Position numbers and translations under genes: made by a program. The notes beneath the pieces were generated by a model. It searched no databases. It was not told the origin of the DNA and saw nothing but the letters and a program-made list of their open reading frames with translations. Shown here piece after piece: positions 8,477 to 16,399 of a stretch of DNA of 64,000 nucleotides (positions within the stretch are counted from its first letter, which is position 1; the number at the start of each line of letters is the position of its first letter). This stretch comes from Streptomyces galbus (lineage in GTDB: Bacteria; Actinomycetota; Actinomycetes; Streptomycetales; Streptomycetaceae): contig NZ_SZPR01000027.1 in the NCBI RefSeq assembly GCF_005280195.1, forward strand, positions 86,812 through 150,811, in the 5' to 3' direction.

Positions 8477-8908
8477 ATGCGACTCGCCCTGGACGAGGCC
8501 GAACTGGCCGTCCGGGGCGGGGACGTCCCCGTCGGCGCCGTCGTGCTGTCCGCCGACGGGGAGAGCGTCCTTGCCGTCGGCCACAACGAACGTGAGGCCG
8601 CGGGTGACCCCACGGCCCACGCCGAGGTGCTCGCCGTGCGGCGGGCCGCCGCACGCCTCGGCGAGTGGCGGCTGACCGGCTGCACGCTCGTCGTGACCCT
8701 GGAGCCGTGCACGATGTGCGCGGGGGCGATCGTGCAGTCCCGGGTGGACCGGGTGGTGTACGGCGCCCGCGACGAAAAGGCGGGCGCGGCCGGCTCCCTG
8801 TGGGACGTCGTCCGCGACCGGCGCCTCAACCACCGCCCGGAGGTGATCGAGGGCGTCCTCGCGGACGAGTGCGCCCGGCTGCTCACCGACTTCTTCCGGG
8901 ACCGCTGA
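8477..8908 (+). CDS. tadA: tRNA-specific adenosine deaminase
   Basis: Deaminates A34 to inosine in tRNA-Arg(ACG), allowing CGU/CGC/CGA decoding. The zinc site is intact: HAE (48-50) with the catalytic Glu50, and PCTMC (77-81). The domain is full length from ATG 8477 (143 aa). The frame is open upstream, and a CTG at 8396 overlapping the previous stop would add DRWRAAM-like residues common in homologues, so the true start may be earlier. Its expected substrate, tRNA-Arg(ACG), is encoded at 35,945-36,017. Confidence 0.93.
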   Translation: MRLALDEAELAVRGGDVPVGAVVLSADGESVLAVGHNEREAAGDPTAHAEVLAVRRAAARLGEWRLTGCTLVVTLEPCTMCAGAIVQSRVDRVVYGARDEKAGAAGSLWDVVRDRRLNHRPEVIEGVLADECARLLTDFFRDR

Positions 8909-8962
8909 GCGACCGACGTATCGATTTCCGACCCGGTCCCGGCGTGCTGTAAGGTCTCCCTC

Positions 8963-9047
8963 GGTAGCGTGTCCGAGCGGCCGAAGGAGCTCGCCTCGAA
9001 AGCGAGTGTGGCGCAAGTCACCGAGGGTTCAAATCCCTCCGCTACCG
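8963..9047 (+). tRNA. tRNA-Ser (anticodon CGA)
   Basis: The acceptor stem GGTAGCG (8963-8969) pairs with CGCTACC (9040-9046), with discriminator G at 9047. The anticodon loop reads CTCGAAA (CGA), with a long variable arm typical of class II tRNA-Ser and a T-arm containing GGTTCAAATCC. CCA is not encoded. Confidence 0.95.
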
Positions 9048-9056
9048 CGCATGGGC

Positions 9057-9087
9057 GAGGGGCCCGGTCCGATGGACCGGGCCCCTC
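9057..9087. terminator. Strong hairpin terminator after tRNA-Ser
   Basis: A perfect 14-bp stem, GAGGGGCCCGGTCC with its complement, around a 3-nt loop. It lies between tRNA-Ser and the convergent crystallin-like gene, so it is probably bidirectional. Confidence 0.8.
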
Positions 9088-9096
9088 GTGGCATTC

Positions 9097-9696
9097 CTAG
9101 GCCTCGGTCAGTTCGAAGGTGAACAGGTTGCGGCCGTCTCGCGAGTAGGCCAGGTTCTCGGGGACGTTCGAGGCGTCGGCGACGTCGATCGACCTGGCCG
9201 CGGAGTTCCAGGTGAAGTAGAGGGCGCCCACGGCGACGTAGGCGCCGGAGTGCTCGTCGCGGACGTAGATGGCGGTGGTGACCGGGGGGCCGTCCTCGGG
9301 CATGACGCCGACGAGCCCGTACTCCTGGTCGCCGGAGCGGACGACGGTGTCCCCGACGTCGAAGGAGCTGACCTTCAGGCTGTACCGCCCGGCCGGCGCG
9401 CCGGTGAGGTCCTGGAGCCGGACCGCGATGGGTAACGTGGTGCTCTCGACGACCTTGAACCGGGTCAGCCCGCCGATGTCGGAGATGTCCCGCTGATCGA
9501 CCTCCCACTCCCGGTACTTGCCGGTCTGGTTGGCGTGCTGCCAGGCCAGGACCTTGGCCTTGCGGCCGACCCTGAGGGACCTGAACCGGTCGTTGAGCTC
9601 GCCCGGGTGCAGGTTCTCGTTGGCGCCCACCGCGTAGGTGTGGGCGTCGCCGGTGTAGTCGGGCCGGGTGTAGAAGGTGACTTCTTGCTCGTTCAT
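9097..9696 (-). CDS. Beta/gamma-crystallin-like protein
   Basis: 199 aa. The N-terminal part (VTFYTRPDYTGDAHTYAVGANENL ... NDRFRSLRVG) has the aromatic/Gly pattern of a beta/gamma-crystallin motif, seen in small calcium-binding or inhibitor proteins of actinobacteria. The second half (about 95-199) is a beta-rich domain of unknown kind. No signal peptide is visible. Starts at ATG 9696. The assignment rests on pattern only. Confidence 0.7.
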   Translation of the reverse strand: MNEQEVTFYTRPDYTGDAHTYAVGANENLHPGELNDRFRSLRVGRKAKVLAWQHANQTGKYREWEVDQRDISDIGGLTRFKVVESTTLPIAVRLQDLTGAPAGRYSLKVSSFDVGDTVVRSGDQEYGLVGVMPEDGPPVTTAIYVRDEHSGAYVAVGALYFTWNSAARSIDVADASNVPENLAYSRDGRNLFTFELTEA

Positions 9697-9918
9697 GTGC
9701 CCCCCTGGGGTCAGTACGGCCGGGTGTACGACAGGTAGTTACCCGCCCGCTACTTTGGGTCACCGATCCCTGCCGTGGTGAAGGGGCAGCCCGCCGGGCG
9801 TTCCACGCGCCCTCGGCGCCCGCACCGCCGCGCCTGTAGTCATACGAAACGATCTGCGCGTTACACTCGCGCCCGGCAGGAGGGCCCGAGGGGCACATCA
9901 GTGGCAGGGGAGGCCGCG

Positions 9919-10095
9919 GTGGCGGTGAACGCCAAGAAGATCGCCGTCTACGTACTCGTGGTCTTCGTGCTGTACGTGATCATCACGGACCCGGCCAAGG
10001 CCGCGGACTACGTCCAGATAGGGTTCGAGGGCATATCGGACGCCGCCAAGGCCGTCGGGGACTTCTTCACCTGGCTCGCCGACGGGGCCAAGTAG
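9919..10095 (+). CDS. Small conserved single-pass membrane protein
   Basis: 58 aa (MAVNAKKIAVYVLVVFVLYV...). One transmembrane helix (about 8-23) is followed by an amphipathic tail ending FFTWLADGAK. I chose the GTG at 9919 because AGGGGAGG (9906-9913) precedes it at 5 nt; a GTG at 9901 is in frame. Conserved in Streptomyces next to the SigF region; function unknown. Confidence 0.75.
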   Translation: MAVNAKKIAVYVLVVFVLYVIITDPAKAADYVQIGFEGISDAAKAVGDFFTWLADGAK

Positions 10096-10139
10096 CGCGC
10101 GTCCCCGAGCACCGCACGGGAACCACGCTGGGAGCGCCC

Positions 10140-10433
10140 ATGATCCGCCACCTGGTCCTCTTCAAGCTCGACGAGGGCGTCCACCGCGACGACCCCCGGG
10201 TCGCGGCCGGCGAGGCCGCCTTCCGGGCGCTGGGCGAGCAGATCGAGGAGCTGCGCCACTGGGAGCTCGGCTGGAACATCAGCGAGCGGCCCATCGCCTA
10301 CGACTTCGCCATCAACTCGGCCGTGGAGGACGAGGCGGCGCTCAAGCGGTACCTGGAGCACCCGGCCCACCAGGCCGGCGTCGCCCTGTGGCGGGAGTTC
10401 GCCACCTGGGTGGTCGCCGACTACCCCTTCTGA
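10140..10433 (+). CDS. Dabb family protein (stress-responsive A/B barrel)
   Basis: 97 aa. It begins MIRHLVLFKLDEG, the usual first strand of the dimeric alpha/beta barrel, and carries the conserved YDFAINSAVEDEAALKRYLEHPAH motif. Family members are small ferredoxin-like fold dimers, some of them polyketide cyclases or stress proteins; the role of this one is unknown. A strong terminator follows. Confidence 0.85.
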   Translation: MIRHLVLFKLDEGVHRDDPRVAAGEAAFRALGEQIEELRHWELGWNISERPIAYDFAINSAVEDEAALKRYLEHPAHQAGVALWREFATWVVADYPF

Positions 10434-10450
10434 GAGCAGCGGCCCCACGA

Positions 10451-10478
10451 GCCCCCCACCGGCCGGCGGGGGGCTTTT
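10451..10478 (+). terminator. Rho-independent terminator after Dabb gene
   Basis: GCCCCCC and GGGGGGC form a stem around a GC-rich loop and are followed by TTTT, which is unusually canonical for this genome. Confidence 0.85.
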
Positions 10479-10605
10479 CCGTACCCGGAAGGCTCAACTT
10501 CTCCATCAACACGGTGTTATGGGGTGCTTGCACACAGTGCACATGTCTTGTGATGCTATGACCGCTTTTGACGGATGATTGACCGATGAAGAGGTGGCGT
10601 TGACC

Positions 10606-11448
10606 ATGTCGGCCAGTACTGCGCCGCCCCAGGAGAGGGCGGGGGAAGAGGCACCCGCCCCCGCCACGGACGTCCCGGAGAAGCGGCGCGGGGCCGACAC
10701 CAGGGCCCTCACCCAGGTGCTCTTCGCCCAGCTCAAGGACCTCACCCCCGGCACGCCGGAGCACAACCGGGTGCGCGGGGCGCTCATCGAGGCGAACCTG
10801 CCGCTCGTGCGCTACGCCGCCGCCCGCTTCCGCTCCCGCAACGAGCCGATGGAGGACGTCGTCCAGGTCGGCACCATCGGTCTGATCAACGCCATCGACC
10901 GCTTCGACCCCGACCGGGGCGTGCAGTTCCCGACCTTCGCCATGCCGACCGTCGTCGGCGAGATCAAGCGCTACTTCCGCGACAACGTGCGCACCGTCCA
11001 CGTACCGCGCCGGCTCCACGAGCTGTGGGTGCAGGTCAACAGCGCCACCGAGGACCTCACCACCGCCCACGGGCGCACCCCGACCACCGCCGAGATCGCC
11101 GAGCGGCTGCGCATCAGCGAGGAGGAGGTGCTGTCCTGCATCGAGGCCGGGCGGTCGTACCACGCGACCTCGCTGGAGGCCGCCCAGGAGGGCGACGGGC
11201 TGCCCGGCCTGCTGGACCGCCTCGGCTACGAGGACCCGGCGCTCGACGGCGTGGAACACCGCGACCTGGTCCGTCACCTGCTGGTCCAGCTTCCGGAACG
11301 CGAACAGCGAATCCTGCTGCTGCGCTACTACAGCAACCTGACCCAGTCACAGATCAGCGCCGAGCTCGGCGTCTCCCAGATGCACGTCTCGCGCCTGCTG
11401 GCGCGCAGCTTCCAGCGACTGCGCTCGGCCAACCGGATCGACGCGTAG
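10606..11448 (+). CDS. sigF: RNA polymerase sigma factor, SigB/SigF/SigG type (SigF-like)
   Basis: 280 aa, group 3 stress/sporulation sigma factor. Region 2 contains ANLPLVRYAAARFRSRNEPMED and VQVGTIGLINAIDRFDP (core binding and -10 recognition), then FPTFAMPTVVGEIKRYFRD. Region 4 ends with the -35 HTH (SQISAELGVSQMHVSRLLAR). The low-complexity N-terminus and the sequence match my memory of S. coelicolor SigF, needed for spore maturation. The ATG at 10606 follows AGAGGTGG; an in-frame TTG at 10579 and GTG at 10594 exist. No anti-sigma gene lies nearby. Confidence 0.9.
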   Translation: MSASTAPPQERAGEEAPAPATDVPEKRRGADTRALTQVLFAQLKDLTPGTPEHNRVRGALIEANLPLVRYAAARFRSRNEPMEDVVQVGTIGLINAIDRFDPDRGVQFPTFAMPTVVGEIKRYFRDNVRTVHVPRRLHELWVQVNSATEDLTTAHGRTPTTAEIAERLRISEEEVLSCIEAGRSYHATSLEAAQEGDGLPGLLDRLGYEDPALDGVEHRDLVRHLLVQLPEREQRILLLRYYSNLTQSQISAELGVSQMHVSRLLARSFQRLRSANRIDA

Positions 11449-11606
11449 GCGTACGGGAGTTCGAGGTGTAGACCGGGAGGATTTCCGTACGCCTGAGCGA
11501 GGCATCCCCGGGGAGAGGGAATCGCTCCACCGGCCCGAACACCGGGACTTGGGCCTGAAAAACCGTCACACCCCCGCTCTGCAGGGCTGATTCGTGACTA
11601 CGATGT

Positions 11607-11641
11607 CGACATGTCACTACAGCGTGTTGCCGACATGTGAC
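11607..11641 (+). promoter_or_regulatory. Direct repeat upstream of sigN
   Basis: CGACATGTCAC (11607-11617) and CGACATGTGAC (11631-11641) are spaced 24 bp start to start, each with the palindrome ACATGT. They lie about 110-145 bp before the sigN start. They could be activator sites on one helix face about two turns apart; the regulator is unknown. Confidence 0.4.
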
Positions 11642-11751
11642 ATTCTGCCGGAAGAGCGTTTGCCGGAGCTCGGGCTCCGGTATTCAGGTGAAGGCCGCGT
11701 TCCTCCCCGGGAGCGTCCGCCACGACCGTCCCGCGACCCAAAGGGGGTGGC

Positions 11752-12654
11752 ATGTCCGCAGATCAGGGCAGCTCGAAGGTGCTCACGCTCGACAAGAGCG
11801 AGACCGCGCCCGCCGTGCCCGTCGAGACCGACGTGCTCGACGACGTCACGGCCCTCGAGGCCGCGCCGGCCCCGGCCCTCCCGGCCTCGGAGGCCATCGA
11901 CACCCGCACCCTGTCCCGCTCCCTGTTCCTGCGGCTGGCCGCGCTCGACGAGGACAGCCCCGAGCGCGCGTACGTCCGGGACACGCTCATCGAGCTCAAC
12001 CTCCCCCTCGTCCGCTACGCCGCCGCGCGCTTCCGCTCGCGCAACGAGCCGATGGAGGACATCGTCCAGGTCGGCACGATCGGCCTGATCAAGGCGATCG
12101 ACCGTTTCGACTGCGAACGCGGCGTGGAGTTCCCGACCTTCGCGATGCCGACGGTCGTGGGCGAGATCAAGCGGTTCTTCCGCGACACGTCCTGGTCGGT
12201 GCGCGTGCCGCGCCGCCTGCAGGAGCTGCGCCTGGCCCTCACCAAGGCCAGCGACGAGCTGTCGCAGAAGCTGGACCGCTCCCCGACGGTGACGGAGCTG
12301 GCGGCCGTCCTCGGCGTCTCCGAGGAGGACGTGGTCGACGGGCTGGCCGTGGGCAACGCCTACACCGCCTCCTCCCTCGACTCCCCCGCCCCCGAGGACG
12401 ACGGCGGCGAGGGCTCGCTGGCCGACCGCCTGGGCTACGAGGACACCGCGCTGGAGGGCGTGGAGTACCGCGAGTCCCTCAAGCCCCTGCTGGCCAAGCT
12501 GCCGCCCCGCGAGCGCCGCATCATCATGCTGCGCTTCTTCGCCAACATGACGCAGTCGCAGATCGGCGAGGAGGTCGGCATCTCGCAGATGCACGTCTCC
12601 CGCCTGCTGACCCGCACGCTGGCGCAGCTGCGGGACGGGCTGATCTCCGACTGA
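11752..12654 (+). CDS. sigN: RNA polymerase sigma factor, SigB/SigF/SigG type (SigN-like)
   Basis: 300 aa, paralogue of the preceding gene. Region 2 blocks (NLPLVRYAAARFRSRNEPMED, GTIGLIKAIDRFDCERG) and the region 4 HTH (SQIGEEVGISQMHVSRLL) are almost the same, while the N-terminal 45 residues and the region 3 linker differ. ATG 11752 follows AAAGGGGGTGG. The tandem arrangement and start sequence MSADQGSSKVLTL fit S. coelicolor SigN, used in the subapical stem of aerial hyphae. A 303-nt gap separates it from sigF, so it probably has its own promoter. Confidence 0.9.
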   Translation: MSADQGSSKVLTLDKSETAPAVPVETDVLDDVTALEAAPAPALPASEAIDTRTLSRSLFLRLAALDEDSPERAYVRDTLIELNLPLVRYAAARFRSRNEPMEDIVQVGTIGLIKAIDRFDCERGVEFPTFAMPTVVGEIKRFFRDTSWSVRVPRRLQELRLALTKASDELSQKLDRSPTVTELAAVLGVSEEDVVDGLAVGNAYTASSLDSPAPEDDGGEGSLADRLGYEDTALEGVEYRESLKPLLAKLPPRERRIIMLRFFANMTQSQIGEEVGISQMHVSRLLTRTLAQLRDGLISD

Positions 12655-12673
12655 GCGGTCCGGTCCCACCACC

Positions 12674-12726
12674 CGGCGGCCGCCGCCCCCTGCTCCGGAG
12701 GAGCCACAGGGGTGCGGCGGTCGCCG
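12674..12726 (+). terminator. Imperfect hairpin after sigN
   Basis: A GC-rich imperfect inverted repeat (GGCGGCCGCCGCCCCCTG against CAGGGGTGCGGCGGTCGCC) lies directly downstream of sigN, where sigN converges with a small minus-strand gene. Confidence 0.55.
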
Positions 12727-12765
12727 TCGGTGCGTCCGTCGGCGGTGACCCGCCTCAGCGGTTCC

Positions 12766-12969
12766 CTACTTGAGCGCCAGCCAGGCGACCGCGGCCACGA
12801 CGACCACCGCGGCCACGATGCCGATGATCAGTCCGAGGCGCGGGCCGGAGCCGGACGGCGCCGCGGCCTGGCGGGACGGCTGCGGGGTGCCCTCGTCGAC
12901 GAACGCACGGAACATCTGGGTGCTGCCGGCGGGGTCGTAATTGCCCTGGGGGCCCTGGGTGTTAGCCAT
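12766..12969 (-). CDS. Small C-terminally membrane-anchored protein
   Basis: 67 aa (MANTQGPQGNYDPAGSTQMF...). The N-terminal 40 residues are polar and probably cytoplasmic. A single hydrophobic helix, GLIIGIVAAVVVVAAVAWLALK, closes the protein, giving a tail-anchor-like topology. Conserved beside sigN in streptomycetes as far as I recall; function unknown. Confidence 0.75.
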   Translation of the reverse strand: MANTQGPQGNYDPAGSTQMFRAFVDEGTPQPSRQAAAPSGSGPRLGLIIGIVAAVVVVAAVAWLALK

Positions 12970-13118
12970 GGCCCGAGACCCTAGCGAAAACGGGCGCGGC
13001 AGCCCAAGCGGGGGTCGGCCCCCGGCCGCCGTCGGCGGACGGCACCAGCGTGCTTACTTCCGTGATACTTGCCTTTGCCAACTTTTTGCGGCGGAGGAGC
13101 CCCCTTTATTTGCCTGTA

Positions 13119-13142
13119 GCAACCAAGCGCCCTTATGGTTGC
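13119..13142. promoter_or_regulatory. Inverted repeat upstream of marR (candidate MarR operator)
   Basis: GCAACCA (13119-13125) and TGGTTGC (13136-13142) are perfect arms around 10 nt, ending 26 nt before the regulator start. Position and dimension suit autorepression by the MarR protein. A related GCAAC follows at 13148-13152. Confidence 0.6.
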
Positions 13143-13168
13143 CCTAAGCAACGAATCGGGAGGGTGAG

Positions 13169-13699
13169 ATGGCCGGCGAGGCGCGGTACGAGGAGCTGAT
13201 GCGTCAGTTCAGCGCCTTCGGAGCCGTGAAGCGGGAGCTGGGACGGATCCTGCCGTCCGACTGCCCGAGCGGCTCCACCGCCGTACTGACGCTGCTCAGC
13301 CGCCACGGCGACATGCGCATGAGCAAGCTGGCCGAGCTGCTGGTCGTCGACATGTCGGTGACCAGCCGCCACGTGGCCCACCTCGCCGAGCGCGGCTGGA
13401 TCGAGCGCTCCCCGGACCCGGCGGACAAGCGCTCGCGCATCGTGCGCCTGACCCCGGCCGGCTGGAGCCAGATCGACGAGCTGTCCCGGCGCACCACCCG
13501 GCTCCTGGAGGAGCGGCTGGGCGACTGGACCGACGACGAGGTCGACCAGCTCACCCGGCTGATGCAGCGGCTGCGGTCCAGTTTCGACGACTGCCGTACG
13601 ACCGCGCACCGGCCGCCGCAGCCGCCCGCCGGGTCACCGGCAGCGCCGCCGGCCCCTCCCGCACTCGACCAGACCACCCGTACACCCGCGAACACGTAA
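13169..13699 (+). CDS. MarR family transcriptional regulator
   Basis: 176 aa. The winged HTH spans about residues 30-105: STAVLTLLSRHGDMRMSKLAELLVVDMSVTSRHVAHLAERGWIERSPDPADKRSRIVRLT, ending in the conserved DxRxxxxxLT-type wing. The C-terminal tail after 145 is Pro/Thr-rich. The start has an ideal GGGAGGG (13158-13164). It lies 13 nt upstream of an efflux transporter, the classic arrangement in which a drug relieves repression of the pump. Confidence 0.92.
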   Translation: MAGEARYEELMRQFSAFGAVKRELGRILPSDCPSGSTAVLTLLSRHGDMRMSKLAELLVVDMSVTSRHVAHLAERGWIERSPDPADKRSRIVRLTPAGWSQIDELSRRTTRLLEERLGDWTDDEVDQLTRLMQRLRSSFDDCRTTAHRPPQPPAGSPAAPPAPPALDQTTRTPANT

Positions 13700-13712
13700 G
13701 AAAAGGAAGCCC

Positions 13713-16250
13713 ATGGCAACGACCACACCAGCCGGTGTGCGGGCCCATGCCAAGCACGGGGGAGGCTCCTCCGGCGGCCACGCTCCGATGAGCCACCGGC
13801 AGATCATGGAGGCGCTCTCCGGGCTGCTGCTCGGAATGTTCGTGGCGATCCTGTCGTCCACGATCGTCTCCAACGCGCTGCCCGAGATCATCGGCGACCT
13901 GGGCGGCGGCCAGTCCGCCTACACCTGGGTCGTCACCGCCGCCCTGCTGTCGATGACCGCGGCCACTCCCCTGTGGGGCAAGCTCGCCGACCTGTACAGC
14001 AAGAAGGCGCTCGTCCAGATAGCGCTCGTCATCTACGTCGTCGCCTCGATGGCGGCCGGCCTCTCGCAGAACCCCGGCATGCTGATCGTCTGCCGCGTGG
14101 TGCAGGGCATCGGCGTCGGCGGTCTGTCCGCGCTCGCCCAGATCGTGATGGCCGCGATGATCTCCCCGCGCGAGCGGGGCCGTTACTCCGGCTACCTGGG
14201 TGCCACGTTCGCCGTCGCGACCGTCGGTGGACCGCTGCTCGGCGGCGTCATCACCGACACCTCGTGGCTGGGCTGGCGCTGGTGCTTCTACGTCGGCGTC
14301 CCGTTCGCCGTCATCGCGCTGATCGTGCTGCAGAAGACCCTGCACCTGCCGGTCGTCAAGCGTGAGGTGAAGGTCGACTGGGGCGGCGCGACGCTGATCT
14401 CCGCCGCGGTCTCGCTGCTGCTGATCTGGGTCACCTTCGCCGGTGACAAGTACGACTGGCTGTCGTGGCAGACGTACACGATGGTCGCCGGGTCCCTGGT
14501 GCTGGGCGCGCTGTTCGTGCTCGTCGAGGCCAAGGCCAGCGAGCCGATCATCCCGCTGCGCCTGTTCCGCAACCGCACCATCACGCTCGCCTCGCTCGCC
14601 TCGCTGTTCGTCGGCATCGCGATGTTCAGCGGCACGGTGTTCTTCAGCCAGTACTTCCAGCTCGCCCGCGACAAGTCCCCGACGATGTCGGGCGTCATGA
14701 CCATCCCGATGATCGGCGGCCTGTTCGTCTCCTCCACGGTCTCGGGTCAGTTCATCACCCGCACCGGCCGCTGGAAGGCCTGGCTGGTCAGCGGTGGTGT
14801 GCTGGTGACGGCCGGTCTGCTGCTGCTCGGCGGCATCCGGTACGACACCGACTACTGGAAGATGGCGCTGTTCATGGCGCTGCTGGGTCTCGGCATCGGC
14901 ATGATGATGCAGAACCTGGTGCTGTGCACGCAGAACCAGGTGGAGCCCAGCGACCTCGGCTCGGCCAGCTCCACGGTCACCTTCTTCCGCTCCCTCGGTG
15001 GCGCGATGGGCGTGTCCGCCCTGGGCGCGGTGATGTCCCACAAGATCACCGACTACGTCAAGGACGGCCTGGCCACGATCGACCCGAAGTACGCGGCCGC
15101 CATGGCGCAGTCCGGGTCGACCGACACCATCCCGGACATGGACAAGCTGCCCGCGCCGCTGCGCACGGTCATGGAGAGCGCCTACGGTCACGGCATCGCC
15201 GACGTCTTCCTGATCGCCGGCTTCCTCGCCGCGCTCGCCTTCCTGATCACGCTGTTCATCAAGGAGGTGCCGCTGCGCACCAAGGGCGCCCTGGCGCAGG
15301 CCGCCGAGGGTGAGGCCCCGGCCGTCGACCCGGCCGCCGCGCCCACCGTGGCCGAGGCCCAGCAGGTGCCGGCCGCCGTCGGTGCCCCCGCGGCCTCCGA
15401 CAGCGCCGCCACCGCCGCCGGTGCGGCCACCGCGCCGCAGCCCGTGGCCGCCGTCGCCTCGGTGGCCGGGGCCACGGACACCCCCGCCGGGGGCGTCCCG
15501 GTCCGGGGCTTCGTCCGCGGCGCCGAGAGCGCGCCCGTGCCGCACGCCGCGGTCACGCTGATCTCGCTGGCCGGCCGCCAGCTCGGCCGGGCCGTCGCCC
15601 AGGCCGACGGCGCCTACGCGCTGGACGCGCCGGGCTCGGGGTCGTACGTCCTGATCGCCTCCGCCGACGGCTTCCAGCCGCAGGCCTCGACGATCGTGGT
15701 CAACGGAGAACCGCTCGCCTACGACATCCTGCTCAGCGGCACCAGCGGGCTGACCGGTGTCGTGCGGGCCGCCGTGTCCGGCGAGGGCGTCAAGGACGCC
15801 ATGGTCATCGTCACCGATGTGCGCGGCGATCTGCTGGCCACCGGAACCACCGGCGAGCACGGCGAGTTCTCCTTCACGGAGCTGGTGCCGGGTGCCGTGA
15901 CCGTCGCGGTCAACGCCGCCGGGTTCCGGCCGCGGGCACTGCCCGTGGAGATCGGCGCGACCGGCGTGACCCGCACGGAGCTCCTCCTCGACGCGGGGTC
16001 CCGGGTGCAGGGTGTCGTGCGCGCGCCGCACGGTCCGCTGGCCGACGCGCGGGTGACGCTCGTGGACGCGGCGGGCAACGTGGTCGGCTCGGCCACGACC
16101 GGCGCCGACGGGGCGTACGCCTTCACGGACCTCGACGGCGGCGAGTACACGGTCATCGCGACCGGTTACCCGCCGGTGGCCACGGCCCTGACCCTGTCGG
16201 GCACCGGTGTCGACGACCACGACATCGCGCTCGCCCACCCCGGCGAGTAG
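13713..16250 (+). CDS. DHA2-type MFS efflux transporter fused to three carboxypeptidase-regulatory-like domains
   Basis: 845 aa. Residues about 35-525 are a 14-helix drug:H+ antiporter domain. Motif A reads GKLADLYSKKA and motif C is GIGVGGL...GGPLLGG. Residues about 525-590 are an Ala/Pro linker. Residues about 590-845 hold three repeats of a beta-sandwich (CarboxypepD_reg-like), each with an A-x-V-T-L ... G-x-Y-x-F/L ... A-x-G-(F/Y)-x-P pattern. Ordinary DHA2 pumps stop near residue 530, so the C-terminal extension is unusual; even-numbered helices place it in the cytoplasm. It is co-transcribed with marR and probably with the YceI gene, whose N-terminus carries the same domain. Confidence 0.9.
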   Translation: MATTTPAGVRAHAKHGGGSSGGHAPMSHRQIMEALSGLLLGMFVAILSSTIVSNALPEIIGDLGGGQSAYTWVVTAALLSMTAATPLWGKLADLYSKKALVQIALVIYVVASMAAGLSQNPGMLIVCRVVQGIGVGGLSALAQIVMAAMISPRERGRYSGYLGATFAVATVGGPLLGGVITDTSWLGWRWCFYVGVPFAVIALIVLQKTLHLPVVKREVKVDWGGATLISAAVSLLLIWVTFAGDKYDWLSWQTYTMVAGSLVLGALFVLVEAKASEPIIPLRLFRNRTITLASLASLFVGIAMFSGTVFFSQYFQLARDKSPTMSGVMTIPMIGGLFVSSTVSGQFITRTGRWKAWLVSGGVLVTAGLLLLGGIRYDTDYWKMALFMALLGLGIGMMMQNLVLCTQNQVEPSDLGSASSTVTFFRSLGGAMGVSALGAVMSHKITDYVKDGLATIDPKYAAAMAQSGSTDTIPDMDKLPAPLRTVMESAYGHGIADVFLIAGFLAALAFLITLFIKEVPLRTKGALAQAAEGEAPAVDPAAAPTVAEAQQVPAAVGAPAASDSAATAAGAATAPQPVAAVASVAGATDTPAGGVPVRGFVRGAESAPVPHAAVTLISLAGRQLGRAVAQADGAYALDAPGSGSYVLIASADGFQPQASTIVVNGEPLAYDILLSGTSGLTGVVRAAVSGEGVKDAMVIVTDVRGDLLATGTTGEHGEFSFTELVPGAVTVAVNAAGFRPRALPVEIGATGVTRTELLLDAGSRVQGVVRAPHGPLADARVTLVDAAGNVVGSATTGADGAYAFTDLDGGEYTVIATGYPPVATALTLSGTGVDDHDIALAHPGE

Positions 16251-16260
16251 TCCGGTTCCG

Positions 16261-16310
16261 GCCCGTGACGGGAGGCGCACCCGGGCTTCCGGTGCGCCCC
16301 CGCCACGGGC
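16261..16310 (+). terminator. Nested hairpin between transporter and YceI gene
   Basis: The inner stem GGCGCACC/GGTGCGCC (16274-16281/16291-16298) lies within an outer stem GCCCGTG/CACGGGC (16261-16267/16304-16310). It may attenuate read-through from the transporter into the YceI gene. Confidence 0.6.
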
Positions 16311-16345
16311 CGTTCCACGTTCTGACCAGTTGTGACGCTTCGTCA

Positions 16346-16384
16346 TGAAGCTCTGTTGTGAAGCAGTGTCGTGAAGCTCTGTAG
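16346..16384 (+). repeat. Short direct repeats before YceI gene
   Basis: TGAAGCTCTGT occurs twice within about 35 bp, with an intervening TGTGAAGC. It lies in the leader just before the ribosome site of the YceI gene. It may be a regulator site or simple slippage. Confidence 0.4.
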
Positions 16385-16399
16385 GGGAGAGAAAACGGG

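Noticed and set aside
13551..16346. A 931-codon minus-strand frame.
   Set aside because: It is a mirror of the MFS-carboxypeptidase-domain gene; the translation is Gly/His/Arg/Asp-rich without domains.
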